Shown: positions 6,601 to 7,760 of the stretch, piece after piece
How positions within the stretch are numbered: the stretch's first letter is position 1
Layout: every line of letters begins with the position of its first letter
NCBI GenBank assembly: GCA_946626015.1
Contig: CAMOTT010000095.1
Span: forward strand, 1 to 7,760
DNA: 7,760 bases
Reading direction: 5' to 3'
Source of the DNA: an uncultured Clostridia bacterium
Lineage (GTDB): Bacteria; Bacillota; Clostridia; Oscillospirales; Acutalibacteraceae
Position numbers and translations under genes: made by a program
The notes under the pieces: model-generated
What the model was told of the DNA's origin: nothing
The model's database searches: none
The model's input: only the letters and a program-made list of their open reading frames with translations

Positions 6601-7326
6601 TCAGACTTTGTTTCTGAAGTCGCAGTTTGAGTCAAATTCGCCTATCAGCTCGGGGAGTATCTCATCCCGAGGCCCCTTTGAACGGATCTTTCCGTCGGCG
6701 ATTATGATTATGTCATCCGCCAGCTGCATGATGCGCTCCTGATGGGAGATTATCAGCACGCTGCTGTGAACGTTGGCGCTCATGGAGCGGAAGGTGCTCA
6801 CCAGCGCGGAAAAGCTCCAAAGGTCTATTCCGGCTTCCGGTTCGTCAAAAATTGCTATTTTAAGCTCCCTTGCCAGCAGGGAAGCTATCTCAATGCGCTT
6901 TACCTCGCCGCCTGAAAGTGATGAGTCCACCTCACGGTTAAGGTATTCCCTTGAGCAAAGCCCCACGTTGGTAAGGTAAGCGCAGCATTCGTCCTCCGGC
7001 AGCTCGCTGCCGTGGGCAAGGCTCAAAAGTCTGCGCACCGTGAGCCCCTTGAAACGGGGAGGCTGCTGAAAGGCATAGCCGATGCCCAACTTTGCGCGTT
7101 GGGTGATGCTCATATCGGTTATATCTGTCCCGTTAAAAATGATGGAACCGCCCGTGGGCTTTTCGATGCCCATTATGAGCTTGGCAAGGGTGGACTTGCC
7201 GCCGCCGTTGGGGCCGGTAATAACGGTGAATTTGCCCTCGTCTATGGTCAGGCTTACGTTGTCGATTATTTCAAGCGCGCCGTCGCTGTTGTCAACGGTG
7301 AAGCTTACGTCTTTTAACTCTAACAT
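6601..7326 (-). CDS. smsC: SufC-type Fe-S assembly ATPase (SmsC-like)
   Basis: A soluble ABC-family ATPase of 241 residues that drives cluster assembly on the partner scaffold; it is not a membrane transporter subunit. Walker A is GPNGGGKST (38-46), the Q-loop is AFQQPPRFKG (85-94), the signature LSGGEVKR (137-144), Walker B KIAIFDEPEAGIDLW (156-170), with D161 and E162, and the switch histidine H195 in IISHQE. The PPRFKG segment and the DEPEAGIDLW ending are typical of SufC. The ATG at 7326 has a GGCGGAG ribosome site nine bases upstream and is the first gene after a good promoter. The scaffold gene begins 25 bases after its stop. I infer that both are made together as a minimal SUF-like pair; the gene symbols follow the SMS naming and could equally be given as sufC and sufB. 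Confidence 0.93.
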   Translation of the reverse strand: MLELKDVSFTVDNSDGALEIIDNVSLTIDEGKFTVITGPNGGGKSTLAKLIMGIEKPTGGSIIFNGTDITDMSITQRAKLGIGYAFQQPPRFKGLTVRRLLSLAHGSELPEDECCAYLTNVGLCSREYLNREVDSSLSGGEVKRIEIASLLARELKIAIFDEPEAGIDLWSFSALVSTFRSMSANVHSSVLIISHQERIMQLADDIIIIADGKIRSKGPRDEILPELIGEFDSNCDFRNKV

Positions 7327-7345
7327 AAAGATATACTCCGCCTTT

Positions 7346-7365
7346 TAATAATTACCGTATTATTA
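7346..7365. promoter_or_regulatory. AT-rich inverted repeat over the Fe-S promoter start site (possible operator)
   Basis: Perfect 7-base arms TAATAAT and ATTATTA flank a 6-base centre, TACCGT. It overlaps the downstream four bases of the -10 hexamer and covers the predicted transcription start of smsC, where a repressor would block initiation. An Rrf2/IscR-type regulator would be a natural candidate for an Fe-S operon, but no regulator gene is in the window and the AT-rich arms could arise by chance. Confidence 0.4.
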
Positions 7366-7390
7366 TACTATCTATTATTCCGAATATCAA
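7362..7390 (-). promoter_or_regulatory. Sigma-A-type promoter for smsC and the minus-strand run
   Basis: On the minus strand, TTGATA (7390-7385) and a perfect TATAAT (7367-7362) are separated by exactly 17 bases. Transcription would begin near 7355, giving a leader of about 28 bases before the smsC ATG. Only one base differs from the -35 consensus, and this is the only obvious promoter found upstream of the nine-gene run. Confidence 0.75.
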
Positions 7391-7435
7391 GAATTATTTT
7401 ATTAACTTTACCGCAGCTTCCCTCAGGCGTAAAAT

Positions 7436-7465
7436 ACAGTTGAAAATCCCCAAAATCAACAGTTG
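7436..7465. repeat. Cluster of short repeats at the -35 of the surface-protein promoter
   Basis: ACAGTTG occurs twice in direct orientation, at 7436-7442 and 7459-7465. Between them GTTGA (7439-7443) and TCAAC (7456-7460) form an inverted repeat with a 12-base centre, and CAACAGTTG (7457-7465) is itself a small palindrome. The second copy runs into the -35 hexamer at 7463. The layout would suit an operator for the downstream gene, but the arms are short and the role is unproven. Confidence 0.35.
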
Positions 7466-7491
7466 TACAGCCTGTGGTTATGTGGTAAAAT
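7463..7491 (+). promoter_or_regulatory. Sigma-A-type promoter for the BspA-like gene
   Basis: TTGTAC (7463-7468) and TAAAAT (7486-7491) are separated by 17 bases, with a TGG just before the -10 that fits an extended -10. Transcription would start near 7498, leaving a leader of about 42 bases. A second TATAAT at 7499-7504 lacks a good -35 and is a weaker alternative. The promoter is divergent from that of smsC, with about 72 bases between the two -35 boxes. Confidence 0.65.
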
Positions 7492-7540
7492 GTATCCGTA
7501 TAATTATGTGTTTAAAGGACGATGTAAAGGGGAGGTTACG

Positions 7541-7760
7541 ATGAAAAAAATCTGCAAACGCGCCCTGGCTTTGCTGCTGGCTGTTATTGCGCTGGGCGGC
7601 GCTTTCGCCGTTAAGGCCGCGGCAAAAGACTATTCCGGGATCTGCGGCGGGCAAGGTAAAAATCTCACCTGGTCGTTGGATACTGAGACCGGCTTGCTGA
7701 ACATCGGCGGTTTGGGGGAAATGATGGACTATACCGTGGAATTCACAGCCCCGTGGTGCG
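7541..7760 (+). CDS. Secreted BspA-like leucine-rich-repeat protein, N-terminal fragment (runs off the window)
   Basis: The only plus-strand gene. Its first 73 codons are present; the rest lies beyond the window. The ATG has GGGGAGG five bases upstream. A signal peptide is clear: basic MKKICKR, a hydrophobic core ALALLLAVIALGGAFA, then Ala-rich cleavage options near residues 26-28 (VKAAAK). There is no lipobox. The mature part begins DYSGICGGQG, then NLTWSLDTETGLLNIGG (41-57) and ends DYTVEFTAPW (63-72). This matches the short 'SGTCG...LTWSLD..G.LTISGTG.M.DY...PW' unit that precedes LRR_5 (BspA-like) repeats in many gut Firmicute surface proteins. Full proteins of this kind are usually large and act in adhesion or carbohydrate binding, but no repeats are visible yet, so function is inferred. 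It was not in the supplied gene predictions because it lacks a stop. Confidence 0.78.
   Translation, partial: MKKICKRALALLLAVIALGGAFAVKAAAKDYSGICGGQGKNLTWSLDTETGLLNIGGLGEMMDYTVEFTAPWC

Noticed and set aside
1..7760. CRISPR arrays, tRNA or rRNA genes, insertion sequences, phage genes
   Set aside because: I looked for regularly spaced repeats, cloverleaf-like segments, transposase or integrase motifs and terminal inverted repeats and saw none; almost the whole window is accounted for by coding sequence.

Overview
The window looks like part of a chromosome from an anaerobic, medium-GC Firmicute (Clostridia, most like Ruminococcus/Oscillospiraceae). This is inferred from the nadD-yqeK-rsfS-leuS order, strong GGAGG ribosome sites, a compact SufC/SufB-type pair, an SLC45/GPH-like sugar transporter and a BspA-like leucine-rich-repeat surface protein. 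No database search was possible, so the taxonomy is a guess from gene content.

Nine of the ten genes lie on the minus strand and are read from about 7326 down to position 1. They overlap or are separated by at most about 40 bases, with no convincing terminator between them, so they could form one long operon. In transcription order they are: an Fe-S assembly ATPase (SufC/SmsC type, 7326-6601); a short SufB-type scaffold (5655-6575); an MFS transporter (4168-5628); an ABC ATPase (3423-4133) with a six-helix ABC-2-like permease (2633-3442); nicotinate-nucleotide adenylyltransferase nadD (2032-2643); an HD-domain YqeK phosphohydrolase (1473-2039, GTG start); the ribosomal silencing factor rsfS (1116-1472); and the first 365 codons of leucyl-tRNA synthetase leuS (1096 to beyond position 1).

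A 214-base divergent intergenic region (7327-7540) separates this run from one plus-strand gene (7541 to the window end), which encodes the start of a secreted BspA-like protein. The region holds two good sigma-A-type promoters facing away from each other, each with a 17-base spacer. A small AT-rich inverted repeat overlaps the -10 of the Fe-S promoter, and a second cluster of short repeats sits at the -35 of the surface-protein promoter.

Functionally the minus-strand run combines Fe-S cluster assembly, transport, the last adenylylation step toward NAD, dinucleotide-polyphosphate turnover, ribosome silencing and leucine charging. The most notable item is the Fe-S pair. It is a two-gene SufC + SufB-like module with no sufD, sufS or sufU beside it, matching the minimal SUF-like (SMS) type described in archaea and anaerobic bacteria. 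I see no wholly new system; the remaining points concern regulation, gene starts, unusual motifs and gene neighbourhood.
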